A stretch of DNA of 64,000 bases, from assembly GCA_964019425.1 (NCBI GenBank), contig OZ025814.1, positions 62,001-126,000 on the forward strand. Reading direction: 5' to 3'. Made by a program: the position numbers and the translations under genes. This document shows, piece by piece, positions 10,221 to 18,865 of the stretch. Each line of letters opens with the position of its first letter. Within the stretch, counting starts at the first letter, position 1. The notes under the pieces are model-generated. The model made no database searches, was not told where the DNA came from, and saw nothing but the letters and a program-made list of their open reading frames with translations. This stretch comes from Flectonema sp. DT1601. Lineage: Eukaryota > Euglenozoa > Diplonemea > Diplonemida > Diplonemidae.

Positions 10221-12590
10221 TTAGTTGGTGAAAGTGTAGGAAAAAGTTCCCTGAGCCAACCCACTGCAGTCAACAGTTCCACCGGTTGGAACGTAGACAC
10301 CGGTGCTTGGGTCGGATCCGTTCTGGAAAGTACAGAATCCAGTCTTTCCAGCGGACCCTCCGTAACGCGAGTGTGGTGGGCACGGGTAGTCGAAGTGGCT
10401 GGCGCTCGACAAGTCCCAGGTGTACCCGAAGTATCCTCCCTTCGAGAAGTAGTCACAGTACTCGTGGAGCTGAGAGGAAACCGGTGGAAGCTTGATTCCC
10501 TTCGTGTTGTTGGTCCAGGTGCAGGTGTGCTTCTCTCCAACGACAGTGGTGGTGGTCTCTGGAGGGCAAGCAGACGATGGTGGTGGTCTTGGTGGCGGGG
10601 TGACTCCTCCCTGGACAAGTGCCTGAACCGGGGCAGAAGTAATACCGCACTGGTCACTTCCTCTCTCCAGTCTGATGTAACCGTTCTCTCCCCAGTTTGC
10701 GTTCCAAGAGTTCTTAATCAACCAGTACTTCTGTCCGTTGTCGATACCGTACCCGACGATGAGAACAGCGTGGTCGGCTTGCTTGTTGCAGCAGTTGCTT
10801 ACAATTCCTCCCTTGTATGGCCACCAGATCTGGGTCATCGCGTCCAGGGCAATCGACACAGGTCCGTACTTCGCAACAGTCGCTGCCATCGCTTCTTCGG
10901 TTCTGTTCACGTTGTAGTACCCGGTCACCTTCACCTCAGCTGGGCTCCCGGCGTGGCAACCAGGAACATTCCCGGTCCCCGAAACGTATGGGTACGACGC
11001 TTCGGTGTCCGCTCCGTTGTCGGCAGTCCACTGGATCGCCTGGTACGGCCATCCTCCACCGCATCCATGCGATCCGGTGTCGCAGCTCACAAGCTTCTGC
11101 TCCGACAGGCTCTGCAACTCGTTTCCGGCGATCGCCCACGCAGACTCAGTTACTCCGGTGGTTGAGAAAGACCAGCATGATCCACACTGTCCCTGATCCT
11201 TAACCGGGGTCACAACTCCCTTGGTTCTCCAGTCAACCGACGTCGGCATGTTGCGGATGTCTTCCTCGGTGATCCTTCTCTCCGCAGGGGCGTCTGGAAG
11301 ATCTCCGGTGGTTGGGTGAGCGCAGTCTCTCAGGTGGGTTTCGAACTCACCCTTTGACCAGTCAGCGAGGTTGTTTGGAAGTCCACTTCCCCCCTGCGAG
11401 TAGAACAGGTTCAAGTGTCTGCGGAAGTTGTTGAAACGAGTCTGCTCTTCGGCCTTCGAGGCGTAGGTCTTCTTGTGCTGAACCATCCACTTCGCGAACA
11501 GTTCACGGTGCTCAGCCAAGCTCTTCGACTTGTCAACTGGCTCCTCGAGAGGTGCCGCACGCACTGGAAGAACGAGCTTGGCTGCGCTGCTCTTCGCCGA
11601 CTCCAGAGAAGTAGCCCACAACGACTCCTCCAACTGCTTCGCCACCGTCACCGAGAACGAAGCCGCTCCCCACTGCATTGCGCAGGTGAACTCCTGTCCG
11701 GCAGCAAGAATGAAGTAACATCCACCCCTGTTTCCCCTGTCGTTGCGGTTCGATCCCCACGAGCACACGTTCGCTCCTCCGTAGTAGCAGTGGAACGCGT
11801 TGTAGTCTTCGTTGGTGCTCGACGACACGATCGAGATCACCAAGTCGTTTTGTCTGTCGTTGGTGTACGCGCAGTCGCACATGTCGGGCTTCGGGTAGGT
11901 CACGTTTGGGCACTTCATCGGAACATTCTGCGACTCCAACTGCAAAACATTCTTTTTGAATGAGAATGCCGACGACGATCCGTCGAATGAACCGCTCACC
12001 GAAGAGCACTGCAGGTCACCTCCCGCGGGAAGGATGAAGTTGCAGGAGTACCCTCCCTGGGTTCCGTTCACAGCGTAGGCACAGACTTCCATGTTGTTGT
12101 ACTTGCAGCTGAACTCGTTCACACCGTTCCCGCGAGGTGCCATGCGCTGGGCCACCCAAAGGTCAGAACTGCCGGAGTTCTTGTAGCTGCAGTCTCCGTT
12201 GTTGCACTGAATCGTCTTCGTGTTGCTGTCCAACAGAGCCCCCTTCAGTGGCGAAACATGGCTTCCGATCACATGCACGGTTCCCTGCACATCGCAGCTC
12301 ATCTCAGCGCCAGCCGGAAGGACGAAGAAGCAACTTCCAGAGCTTCCGGTGTCCGAACTTGGGTACGACCGGTAGCAAGTCACAGCGTTCCCAACAGTGC
12401 ACGACAAAGTCGCAACTCCAGACTGCTGTTCCGCCTGGAAGAAGAGCGTCACAGCTTCATCGACCTGTTTGTCGTTGGTGTACGAGCAGCTGTTTCCCGA
12501 TACCGGGCAGTTGATCGAGTTCCACATCTGCTGTCCTTCTGCCACCGCTGACAGCGCCATCAAGGCGAACAAAAGACCCGAAGATCTCAT
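10221..12590 (-). CDS. Multi-module papain-family cysteine protease, array copy 4 (promoter-side end of array)
   Basis: This is the last copy on the upstream side of the array. The 789-residue product matches copies 2 and 3, with all catalytic residues present. Its 5' leader and about 400 nt of upstream spacer are still the array sequence, but homology stops abruptly near 12997, about 13 nt from the stop codon of the next upstream gene. A candidate 3' splice acceptor (CTCTCTCACGATCAG on the minus strand) sits roughly 35 nt before the start codon, as in every copy. Confidence 0.96.
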   Translation of the reverse strand: MRSSGLLFALMALSAVAEGQQMWNSINCPVSGNSCSYTNDKQVDEAVTLFFQAEQQSGVATLSCTVGNAVTCYRSYPSSDTGSSGSCFFVLPAGAEMSCDVQGTVHVIGSHVSPLKGALLDSNTKTIQCNNGDCSYKNSGSSDLWVAQRMAPRGNGVNEFSCKYNNMEVCAYAVNGTQGGYSCNFILPAGGDLQCSSVSGSFDGSSSAFSFKKNVLQLESQNVPMKCPNVTYPKPDMCDCAYTNDRQNDLVISIVSSSTNEDYNAFHCYYGGANVCSWGSNRNDRGNRGGCYFILAAGQEFTCAMQWGAASFSVTVAKQLEESLWATSLESAKSSAAKLVLPVRAAPLEEPVDKSKSLAEHRELFAKWMVQHKKTYASKAEEQTRFNNFRRHLNLFYSQGGSGLPNNLADWSKGEFETHLRDCAHPTTGDLPDAPAERRITEEDIRNMPTSVDWRTKGVVTPVKDQGQCGSCWSFSTTGVTESAWAIAGNELQSLSEQKLVSCDTGSHGCGGGWPYQAIQWTADNGADTEASYPYVSGTGNVPGCHAGSPAEVKVTGYYNVNRTEEAMAATVAKYGPVSIALDAMTQIWWPYKGGIVSNCCNKQADHAVLIVGYGIDNGQKYWLIKNSWNANWGENGYIRLERGSDQCGITSAPVQALVQGGVTPPPRPPPSSACPPETTTTVVGEKHTCTWTNNTKGIKLPPVSSQLHEYCDYFSKGGYFGYTWDLSSASHFDYPCPPHSRYGGSAGKTGFCTFQNGSDPSTGVYVPTGGTVDCSGLAQGTFSYTFTN

Positions 12591-12997
12591 TATAATTATT
12601 ATTATTTGTTTTTGATACAAGAACCTGATCGTGAGAGAGATGATGATGATGATGATGATGATGATGAAATATGAACGTATCTTTTTTTTTTTTACGACAC
12701 AATATATTGACGAAACTTAACAAACAACAACGACAACAACAATGCAATTCCGCTTTCTTGTGTGCATTCATTCGTCGTCAATTCTCTCGCGGGTTTCCAT
12801 TTTTTTTTTTTTTTTGTCCAACACAAAACTGCCAACAAAAGGATTGTAAGAGAGAGAAGAGGAACCATTCACATCATCACATTGTTCGGCCACTAAATAA
12901 TAATAATAATAAAACAATAATACCGTCGGTGTGGTACACAGTGGCTGATAACGAAGCATATGGTTTGGTTTGGTTTGGTTAGTTCAGTGAGTGAGTT
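12591..12997. other. Truncated array spacer (upstream boundary)
   Basis: The leader and spacer of copy 4, with (ATG)9 at 12640-12666. It matches the other spacers until about 12997 (after gtgagtgagtttt), where unique sequence starts. The TTTGC repeat is absent because the unit breaks before it. Confidence 0.85.
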
Positions 12998-13009
12998 TTA
13001 AGTATGAAA

Positions 13010-13847
13010 TTAGTCATTAAGAAGAGGAGGTTCAGGAAGAGGTAAGTCATCAGAACTCTCTTTTCGTTTAAAGATAAATTCAATTTCTCTAAAATTCTGA
13101 TTTGCAGCTCCCCTGGCAGTAATAAGTCTATAAGCTCTGTGACACCATTCGTGATGTTTTGATGAGACAACATTACTTGGAATCATAAACCAAACATCTG
13201 AAGGAGTTATCTGATCAGATGACGAGTACTGCGATAGAATGCGGTGTTGCTCTGATCTGAAGGAACTAACAAAGTTCGATAAAATACAAACGTAAAGTTC
13301 CTGGAGTTGAAATGATGTTCCCGAAAGCCAACCAGCGCTAAAGAGATGTTCGATAATTTCATCTTTTGTTGGATGTCTGTTTTTAATAAATATTTCCATC
13401 GCAGTAAATTCTTTAAGTTGACTACGAACAGCAGTTGGAACATTTTCTATTTTCAGGTCGGCGGCCGTAGGAACCTTTTCGAAATCTCGACTGTCTGCTC
13501 CCTTTTCAAGGCAAAGTGGAATACTTGGAGGGAGGGGCAAGTCGCTCGGAGTTATCTGAACCTTTTCATTGTTATCTGGCAACCTGTACGCTACCTCTTC
13601 TTCTAACTTTCTTACAAATCCTCTTCTAATGTCCATGAGACTCTCTGCCACCTTCCTCCTCTTCATATCGAGTATTCTTTCAAGTACTGTAATTCCATCA
13701 GCTTCTCTCTTTGTTAGTCCTGTCAGGTGAGACATCAACTCATCGTTATAAAGTGAGTTCTAATATGGAATTTGATAATTTGAGAAAGAAATTAAAATAT
13801 AATAACATTACCTCAGATGTTAATGATATGCACTCAAAGGTAGACAT
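13010..13847 (-). CDS. Unknown 261-residue protein, two exons
   Basis: I do not recognise this protein. It is encoded by exon 1 13812-13847 (12 codons, MSTFECISLTSE) and exon 2 13010-13759, joined across a 52 nt GTAATG...TTAG intron that keeps the frame. Without the intron the second exon has no upstream ATG until mid-sequence, and the spliced reading gives a natural start followed by NSLYNDELMSHLTG. The product is charged and probably soluble, with a basic helical N-terminal part (KRRKVAESLMDIRRGFVRKLEEE) and a C-terminal half with a possible winged-helix-like look (HPTKDEIIEHLFSAGWLSG), which is only an impression. No signal peptide or membrane segment. A CAG acceptor lies about 30 nt before the ATG. 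Its stop is 13 nt from the edge of the protease array. Confidence 0.75.
13760..13811 (-). other. Spliceosomal intron, 52 nt
   Basis: On the minus strand it starts GTAATG, has a TTTCTTTCTC pyrimidine stretch and ends CCATATTAG. Removing it joins codon 12 (Glu) to Asn in phase 0. Confidence 0.7.
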
Positions 13848-15024
13848 GTCTACAAAGATGAGTTCTCCAAGTCCCTGTTTTGAATACGTAAAATAGTAAC
13901 TTCGATTAATCATTTTAAATAATTAAAACAGAACCGACGTCATCCAAACAGATCATCTCATCTCAATGTGATTACCGCAGTTATATAAATTAAATTACTG
14001 TAATAACTGGTGGTGACGATGTTCATAAAAAGAAAACTCTTCATTCCGGATTTCGAGAAACAACAAACAAACCAACACAATCAATATTCTCTTGGGGAAG
14101 AATTAAAGAGTTCCACTAACGAATGACCTCTCTCTGTTGGTCCGATTGTTGTAAAATCAAAACGTACAAACTAAACTCACATTAAAAAGTCTGCTGAAAC
14201 TCGAAATTAACAAAATAACCTTCGCTTGGTATTTCTGCAGAACAGTAAATCAAAAACAAAAGGGAAGATGATGATCAGTACTTCAGATCTACTATTTACT
14301 TTTATATTTTTAAATTAAGACCTCATTAGCTTCAGACTTTCGGTAAAGTTTATAAGAAAACAGATTGCTAAATTTAGTCACATTCTTGAAAAAAGCTGAA
14401 TCTCCAGAAGAAAAAAAAAAAAAATGAAAATAAAGAACGAAGCCCAAGGAACACACGGAATGCAACTCTTAATTGTATTCAAAAACAATTATCAAAGAAA
14501 AGGGAAACCCGACACAAAAGTTTCTGAAACGAGCCAACCTTCTGTTTGTGTGCGCGAACAGAACCAAACATCTAAAGTAAAGAGTTAACGTTGCTCTGCT
14601 ACAAAAGAATAATGACTCGGTTTTTGAGGAAAACACTGTCGCATGTTTTCGATCCTCACAACGAGCGTAAAGTAAACTTTCCTCTCATCAGGTAACGTGT
14701 CATTTCCAATCATAAAAGTATTTTGAAATCACGTGTTGGGTTTTTTCCAATAAAAGAAAACAAGAAATTCGAAATCACCTTTTTTTTTTTTTTTGTGTAT
14801 TAAAAAAAACGTTTTTTTTTTATTATTATTTAAAGAAGATCACAATTGAATTTAACAAAGCCATCGAGAGATGAACTGAAGAACACTTCCTTCACGTCAT
14901 TAGTTTATGACAAAGTTAAGTATTTATTTCATCGTCTTCAGGGGATTGTTCAATTGTTTAACAATTTAATTATCGCTCCTTTTTAATAAATAGAAGTTAG
15001 AAGAGACGCAATAAAACAATCTAA
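13848..15024. other. Intergenic, 1.2 kb
   Basis: This is the 3' side of the oxygenase gene and the 5' side of the 261-residue gene. It is AT-rich with A and T runs near 14409, 14781 and 14812. I see no gene, tRNA or repeat in it. Confidence 0.6.
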
Positions 15025-16068
15025 TCAGGCTTTATCGAATCTGTAAGCAGAGATTTGGTTATCTGGTCCAACGTCTTTGTAATCTCCTTGGAAGCGAGCC
15101 ATCCTAAACTTCCCCCAATTAATTGGTTTGTAGATCGCAGGAACTTCTTTTGTTGGTGCAGAAGGCTCATAGTTAGTTTCATAAGACGGGTTTAAAAAGA
15201 GTGGAATTGATATTCTCGAGTGATTCGCCTGAGCCTTGACACGATGTAGAGGAGCAGTGTAGACGTCATTAGACCAGACTTGCATTATATCTCCCGTGTT
15301 AATAACGAAAGTATCAGGAAGGGGTTCTACTTCGTACCATTTCTTACGACTAATATTAAAGACTTGTAAACTCTTTACTAAAGTTTGATAAAGAATAGTA
15401 ATCGCTCCAGCATCAGTGTGATGACTTATCGACCAAAACTTCTCAGGAGTTGGACAAGTTGGATAGTAGTTGAGGCGGACGAATGAAGAATCTTCTTCGA
15501 AATCTCCCTCATAAGTGTCGGGGTGGACACCAATCCCGACAGCCATCGCACTCACAAGACGAAGTGCTATCGAGCGGACCAGAACGAAGTAAGCTTTTTG
15601 TGTATCCTTAAAGTCAGGAATAATATCATCATCTAACCATTGGTTATGACCATCGAGACCTTGTTTGTCCATCTTACCTTCTTGAACTCCGAATTCAAAA
15701 CATTGCTTCCAGTCTAGTTTTTGTTTTGTTAACTCATCATCGAAGAATCCTTTACTGTTAGCTTCAGAACGTTTTATTTTATTCTTCAAATCGGAGTCAA
15801 GTGCGAAGAACTTCTCTGATTCGCTGACAACTTTCTCGAAGAGGTCAGCACCAATTCCGTGTCCAGTAATTTGAAAGAATCCCCACTCAGAACACGCGTT
15901 GATGATTTCCTTCACACCAACTGTGTCGATTGTAACTTCCTCAGCAGACAACAGCGCAGTGATGTCGATTACTGGAACTCCGTCAACATCATCAGAACTG
16001 ACTGGTGAGTTAGCAATCTCATCGTCTGTCATCGCTAAGTACTCATTACGTTCTTGTGGTGTTGGCAT
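15025..16068 (-). CDS. 2-oxoglutarate/Fe(II) oxygenase of the isopenicillin N synthase-like family
   Basis: A 347-residue soluble enzyme, a normal length for this family. The N-terminal DIOX_N part (VPVIDITALL at 31-40, CSEWGFFQITGHGI at 59-72) precedes the double-stranded beta-helix. The iron triad is visible as His217-x-Asp219 (ISHHTDAGAITIL) and His275 (PLHRVKA), and the 2-oxoglutarate/substrate-binding Arg-x-Ser as Arg285/Ser287 (HSRISIPLF). It should therefore bind Fe(II) and be catalytically competent. The substrate cannot be told from sequence; relatives act on secondary metabolites, hormones and small molecules in plants, fungi and protists. The start ATG has no competing upstream ATG. 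Neighbours give no pathway hint. Confidence 0.92.
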   Translation of the reverse strand: MPTPQERNEYLAMTDDEIANSPVSSDDVDGVPVIDITALLSAEEVTIDTVGVKEIINACSEWGFFQITGHGIGADLFEKVVSESEKFFALDSDLKNKIKRSEANSKGFFDDELTKQKLDWKQCFEFGVQEGKMDKQGLDGHNQWLDDDIIPDFKDTQKAYFVLVRSIALRLVSAMAVGIGVHPDTYEGDFEEDSSFVRLNYYPTCPTPEKFWSISHHTDAGAITILYQTLVKSLQVFNISRKKWYEVEPLPDTFVINTGDIMQVWSNDVYTAPLHRVKAQANHSRISIPLFLNPSYETNYEPSAPTKEVPAIYKPINWGKFRMARFQGDYKDVGPDNQISAYRFDKA

Positions 16069-16287
16069 CTTGTGGACTTTTAGAAACCCTTTAGGAAAGT
16101 GATAAATACAAATTACATAAAATAAAATAAATAAAAATAATCAATTAGTCAGTCTCCTTCTGACTGGAGCCTTCCGTAGGATTTTGAAATCCGCAGCGAA
16201 GCCGCAGTTGTTGTCGTCGCGTCGTTTAATAATTCGATTTCATTATGTAAATTGTGTTCTGAACTGACAGCCAACAGTTGAGTGCCC

Positions 16288-16770
16288 TCAGTCAGTTTGC
16301 ATCTCAACATCAACACTTTCTCCCCAAATTGGTTTCGGAGTTGGGATGTCCAAACTTCTTAAGATTTCTTCCGATCTCAGCCACGCCAAGTAATTTAAAA
16401 AAGTGTTGCTGAACACCACGTCGCTGTCTTCTTCTGACAGAGACGCAGCATACAATTCGAGTTCTTTAATTAAATCTGACGATTCGTATGAACATCCTGA
16501 GATGAATGGCAACTTCCCACCAGCAACACAACTAATTAGATCGTTAGAACTACATTCGTTGTTATTATGTTTTGGAAATCTCATAAGACGATCAGTAATA
16601 TCACCACCTCCTTCGATGTCAGGAATTATATATTCCATCGGTCTATCATTCTTAAATATTAAATTATCACTAGTCAGAGTCACACTCTCAAATGGTCTTC
16701 TCACTTCTGGCGCGGGTGACGTTGGAAGTGGTGACGTCGATTGAGCATCCTTTCGTTTTCTAGGAGGCAT
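16288..16770 (-). CDS. Unknown 160-residue protein
   Basis: No family recognised. It begins with a basic tract (MPPRKRKDAQ) followed by a Ser/Pro-rich stretch, which would suit a nuclear localisation signal, then a mixed hydrophobic-acidic body and an acidic C-terminus (VDVEMQTD). No membrane segment. On the minus strand a CAG acceptor (ATATTCTCAACTCAG) ends 18 nt before the ATG. The leader and start codon are duplicated about 151 nt upstream. Confidence 0.6.
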   Translation of the reverse strand: MPPRKRKDAQSTSPLPTSPAPEVRRPFESVTLTSDNLIFKNDRPMEYIIPDIEGGGDITDRLMRFPKHNNNECSSNDLISCVAGGKLPFISGCSYESSDLIKELELYAASLSEEDSDVVFSNTFLNYLAWLRSEEILRSLDIPTPKPIWGESVDVEMQTD

Positions 16771-16801
16771 ATTGTGTTGTATTGAACTGAGTTGAGAATA
16801 T
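16757..16801 (-). repeat. Leader/start-codon repeat, functional copy
   Basis: These 45 nt contain the first codons, start codon, leader and CAG acceptor of the 160-residue gene. They recur at 16908-16952 with a single mismatch. Confidence 0.85.
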
Positions 16802-16907
16802 CAATTTTAGTATAAAAAAGTGAGAAGTATTCATTTCTGCAGTTTCCTAACATCAAAAGGGTAATAGAATATGTAGTTTCAGGTCTTAATCTTATACTAC
16901 TTGTCCC

Positions 16908-16952
16908 TTTCTAGGAGGCATATTGTATTGTATTGAACTGAGTTGAGAATAT
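16908..16952 (-). repeat. Leader/start-codon repeat, relic copy
   Basis: Second copy of the start region of the 160-residue gene, 151 nt upstream, with ATG CCT CCT still present. The frame that follows does not run into the gene, so it looks like a leftover of a local duplication rather than an alternative start. Confidence 0.75.
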
Positions 16953-17113
16953 TAAATAAATGTTTTAAAAGTAAAGATGAGTTCATAAATAAGTTCTGAG
17001 TCAATATAAAGATACAATACAAAATATCAGACCACCGTAACAGACTCCACATGAATGACTCGACGGAAGTATTTCACAAACAGAATAAGAAAAATATAAA
17101 ACAATTGTGGTCC

Positions 17114-18865
17114 TCATCTCAAATGGGGTGTTTGAGGGAACTTAAGCTCTCGCATCACTCCGGTTGTGAAAGTGTTGAATTCATTCATTTGTTCAGATGA
17201 GAACCTCTTCGGGGAAGCTGACTCAGACTTGTTAACTTTCTTTGATACTCTGCGGCGAGTACGAGGAGATGGAGATGGTGACAGTGAAAACCTGTTCAGA
17301 TCTTTACTAAGAGATTGATCATAATTATGAAGTAGTTTAGAAACAGTCTGATTATCATCACAAGGTAAATAGTGATCACCTCCTAAGGAACCTACAGCGT
17401 ACGTCATCGGCTGCTGAGGTGGAGGAGGTACATCGATAGTCTGTTTCTTTGGTTCTGAATCGAGTGCTGTGGGTGCTGTCGGAGGTTTGGGTAAGTAATC
17501 CTCCCCTGGCGCCATACCTCCACGATAGATCTGAACTGGAGATGTTGTTTCTCCAAATCCTTTTATTACATTCTTACACTTCTCTTCAACTAATCGCTCT
17601 GCAGAATGTTCAACACATCCATCGATACTCGAGGGAGTACTGCTGATGTCATCCCAGGTACCTCTTTCAAGAGGATTCATAAGTCGATAAAGCATCTTTC
17701 GAGATTCAATTAATTTAGTGTCGGATTCAAATGCTCGTTCCGTAGCCTGAAGAACTGCATCACGACTTCGATCTAATTTTTGTGTTAAGTTGGAAATCTC
17801 AAGATCTCTGTCGGGATGGCGTTGCTCGAGTCTCGTAATTTCCGAGCTGGCACTTTGAAGTTGACTTCGCAGGTTCGCAACCATCTGCTCAGCTGCTTGT
17901 AATCGTTGCACAGTGAGTTCATCAAATGGTAAAGAACTCTCGCTGTTTCTGAAGTTTTTGTTTTGCCTTGCAAGCTCAGAATTCCTCTTTTTTGAGACTT
18001 CCAGTTCATTTTTAACTCTTCGCAATTCCCTGTCCCTGTCGTCAAGTTGTTCTCGTAAGTCAGCCGTCTCACCTCCTGCCATAGAGTCTGCCTGCTGAAG
18101 TTGTTTTCTCTTTTCATCGACTTCCTGTTGGATCTCTTTTATTGTTTCCTCATTATTCTTTTTTAGCGTCTTCAATTCGTCTACTTGAAATTGCAACTCC
18201 AATACCTCCTTACGATTCTGTTGGGCAGTTAGTTTCCAATCGACGCCACTCAATTGCGATACCAATGACTGCTTTCGAGAAGCAACCGGGGAGGCCATTA
18301 TTACAGAAGGTGCGCGGGAATGCGCTCTGAGAGATTGCAGAAGTCCGGATGCTACCGAAGAAGTATCGGATTGATTAGAATGACGACTTCGTTGATTAGG
18401 ATCTTCGGTAATAACTAAAGTAAACTCTCCTGCTTGTCCTTCTTGAGTTTGACTCAGTCTCTGTCCATCAACAACTGAACCAGATTCAGATCCAACTATT
18501 GATGACTTCTGATTAACTAATGCTGTTGAATCTTTCTTCACAATATGTACTGAACGAGGGTCAGCTGGTGCTGTACTCTTTCGGGAAACTGAAGTCTCAC
18601 TTTGCTCGAAGGGACTCCTCAACTTCCCAGGTTTGCCTACCTGTGGAGTTGTGGCAGGTATCTCCTCTTTCTGCTCAAACATACTTCGTAACTTACTCGC
18701 AGCTTTTGGTGCGGGTTTTTGTCTCTGTGGAGGTGTCTCATCAGCTGCACCAGCTTCGAAAGGGTTTTTCAGCCTACCCGGTGTCTTCTTCGGACCTGGT
18801 GTTGGCGCCCCTGCTGCCTGCTCTGTCTTCGTTAGTTCTTCGAAGGGGTTTACGAGCTTTCCCAT
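17114..18865 (-). CDS. Coiled-coil protein with four N-terminal KLxxPFE-type repeats
   Basis: A 583-residue soluble protein of unknown function, probably cytoskeletal. Four copies of a short motif, [GS]-[KR]-L-[KR/V]-[NS]-[PM]-F-E, occur about 25 residues apart: GKLVNPFE (2-9), GRLKNPFE (30-37), SKLRSMFE (58-65) and GKLRSPFE (80-87). Proline- and Ser/Thr-rich linkers separate them. A long coiled coil covers about 200-400 (heptads such as LREQLDDRDRELRRVKNELE), and the C-terminus is Ser/Pro-rich with a basic SPSPRTRRRVSKK patch. The regular repeats look like short linear binding sites for one partner. The start is the ATG of MGKLVNPFE, 9 nt after a CCTTCAG acceptor. No homolog family is claimed. 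Confidence 0.85.
   Translation of the reverse strand: MGKLVNPFEELTKTEQAAGAPTPGPKKTPGRLKNPFEAGAADETPPQRQKPAPKAASKLRSMFEQKEEIPATTPQVGKPGKLRSPFEQSETSVSRKSTAPADPRSVHIVKKDSTALVNQKSSIVGSESGSVVDGQRLSQTQEGQAGEFTLVITEDPNQRSRHSNQSDTSSVASGLLQSLRAHSRAPSVIMASPVASRKQSLVSQLSGVDWKLTAQQNRKEVLELQFQVDELKTLKKNNEETIKEIQQEVDEKRKQLQQADSMAGGETADLREQLDDRDRELRRVKNELEVSKKRNSELARQNKNFRNSESSLPFDELTVQRLQAAEQMVANLRSQLQSASSEITRLEQRHPDRDLEISNLTQKLDRSRDAVLQATERAFESDTKLIESRKMLYRLMNPLERGTWDDISSTPSSIDGCVEHSAERLVEEKCKNVIKGFGETTSPVQIYRGGMAPGEDYLPKPPTAPTALDSEPKKQTIDVPPPPQQPMTYAVGSLGGDHYLPCDDNQTVSKLLHNYDQSLSKDLNRFSLSPSPSPRTRRRVSKKVNKSESASPKRFSSEQMNEFNTFTTGVMRELKFPQTPHLR

Larger units (their letters stand above)
1..12997 (-). repeat. 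Tandem gene array, ~3.6 kb unit, 3.6 copies visible
   Basis: Equivalent points recur at spacings of 3605, 3639 and 3628 bp. Coding and spacer sequence look identical between units; the differences I can find are lengths of simple repeats: TTTGC x5, x13 and x11 in successive spacers, the ATG repeat x12, x10, x10 and x9, and single-base changes in homopolymers. This points to very recent duplication or ongoing homogenisation. The array continues beyond position 1. Confidence 0.95.
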
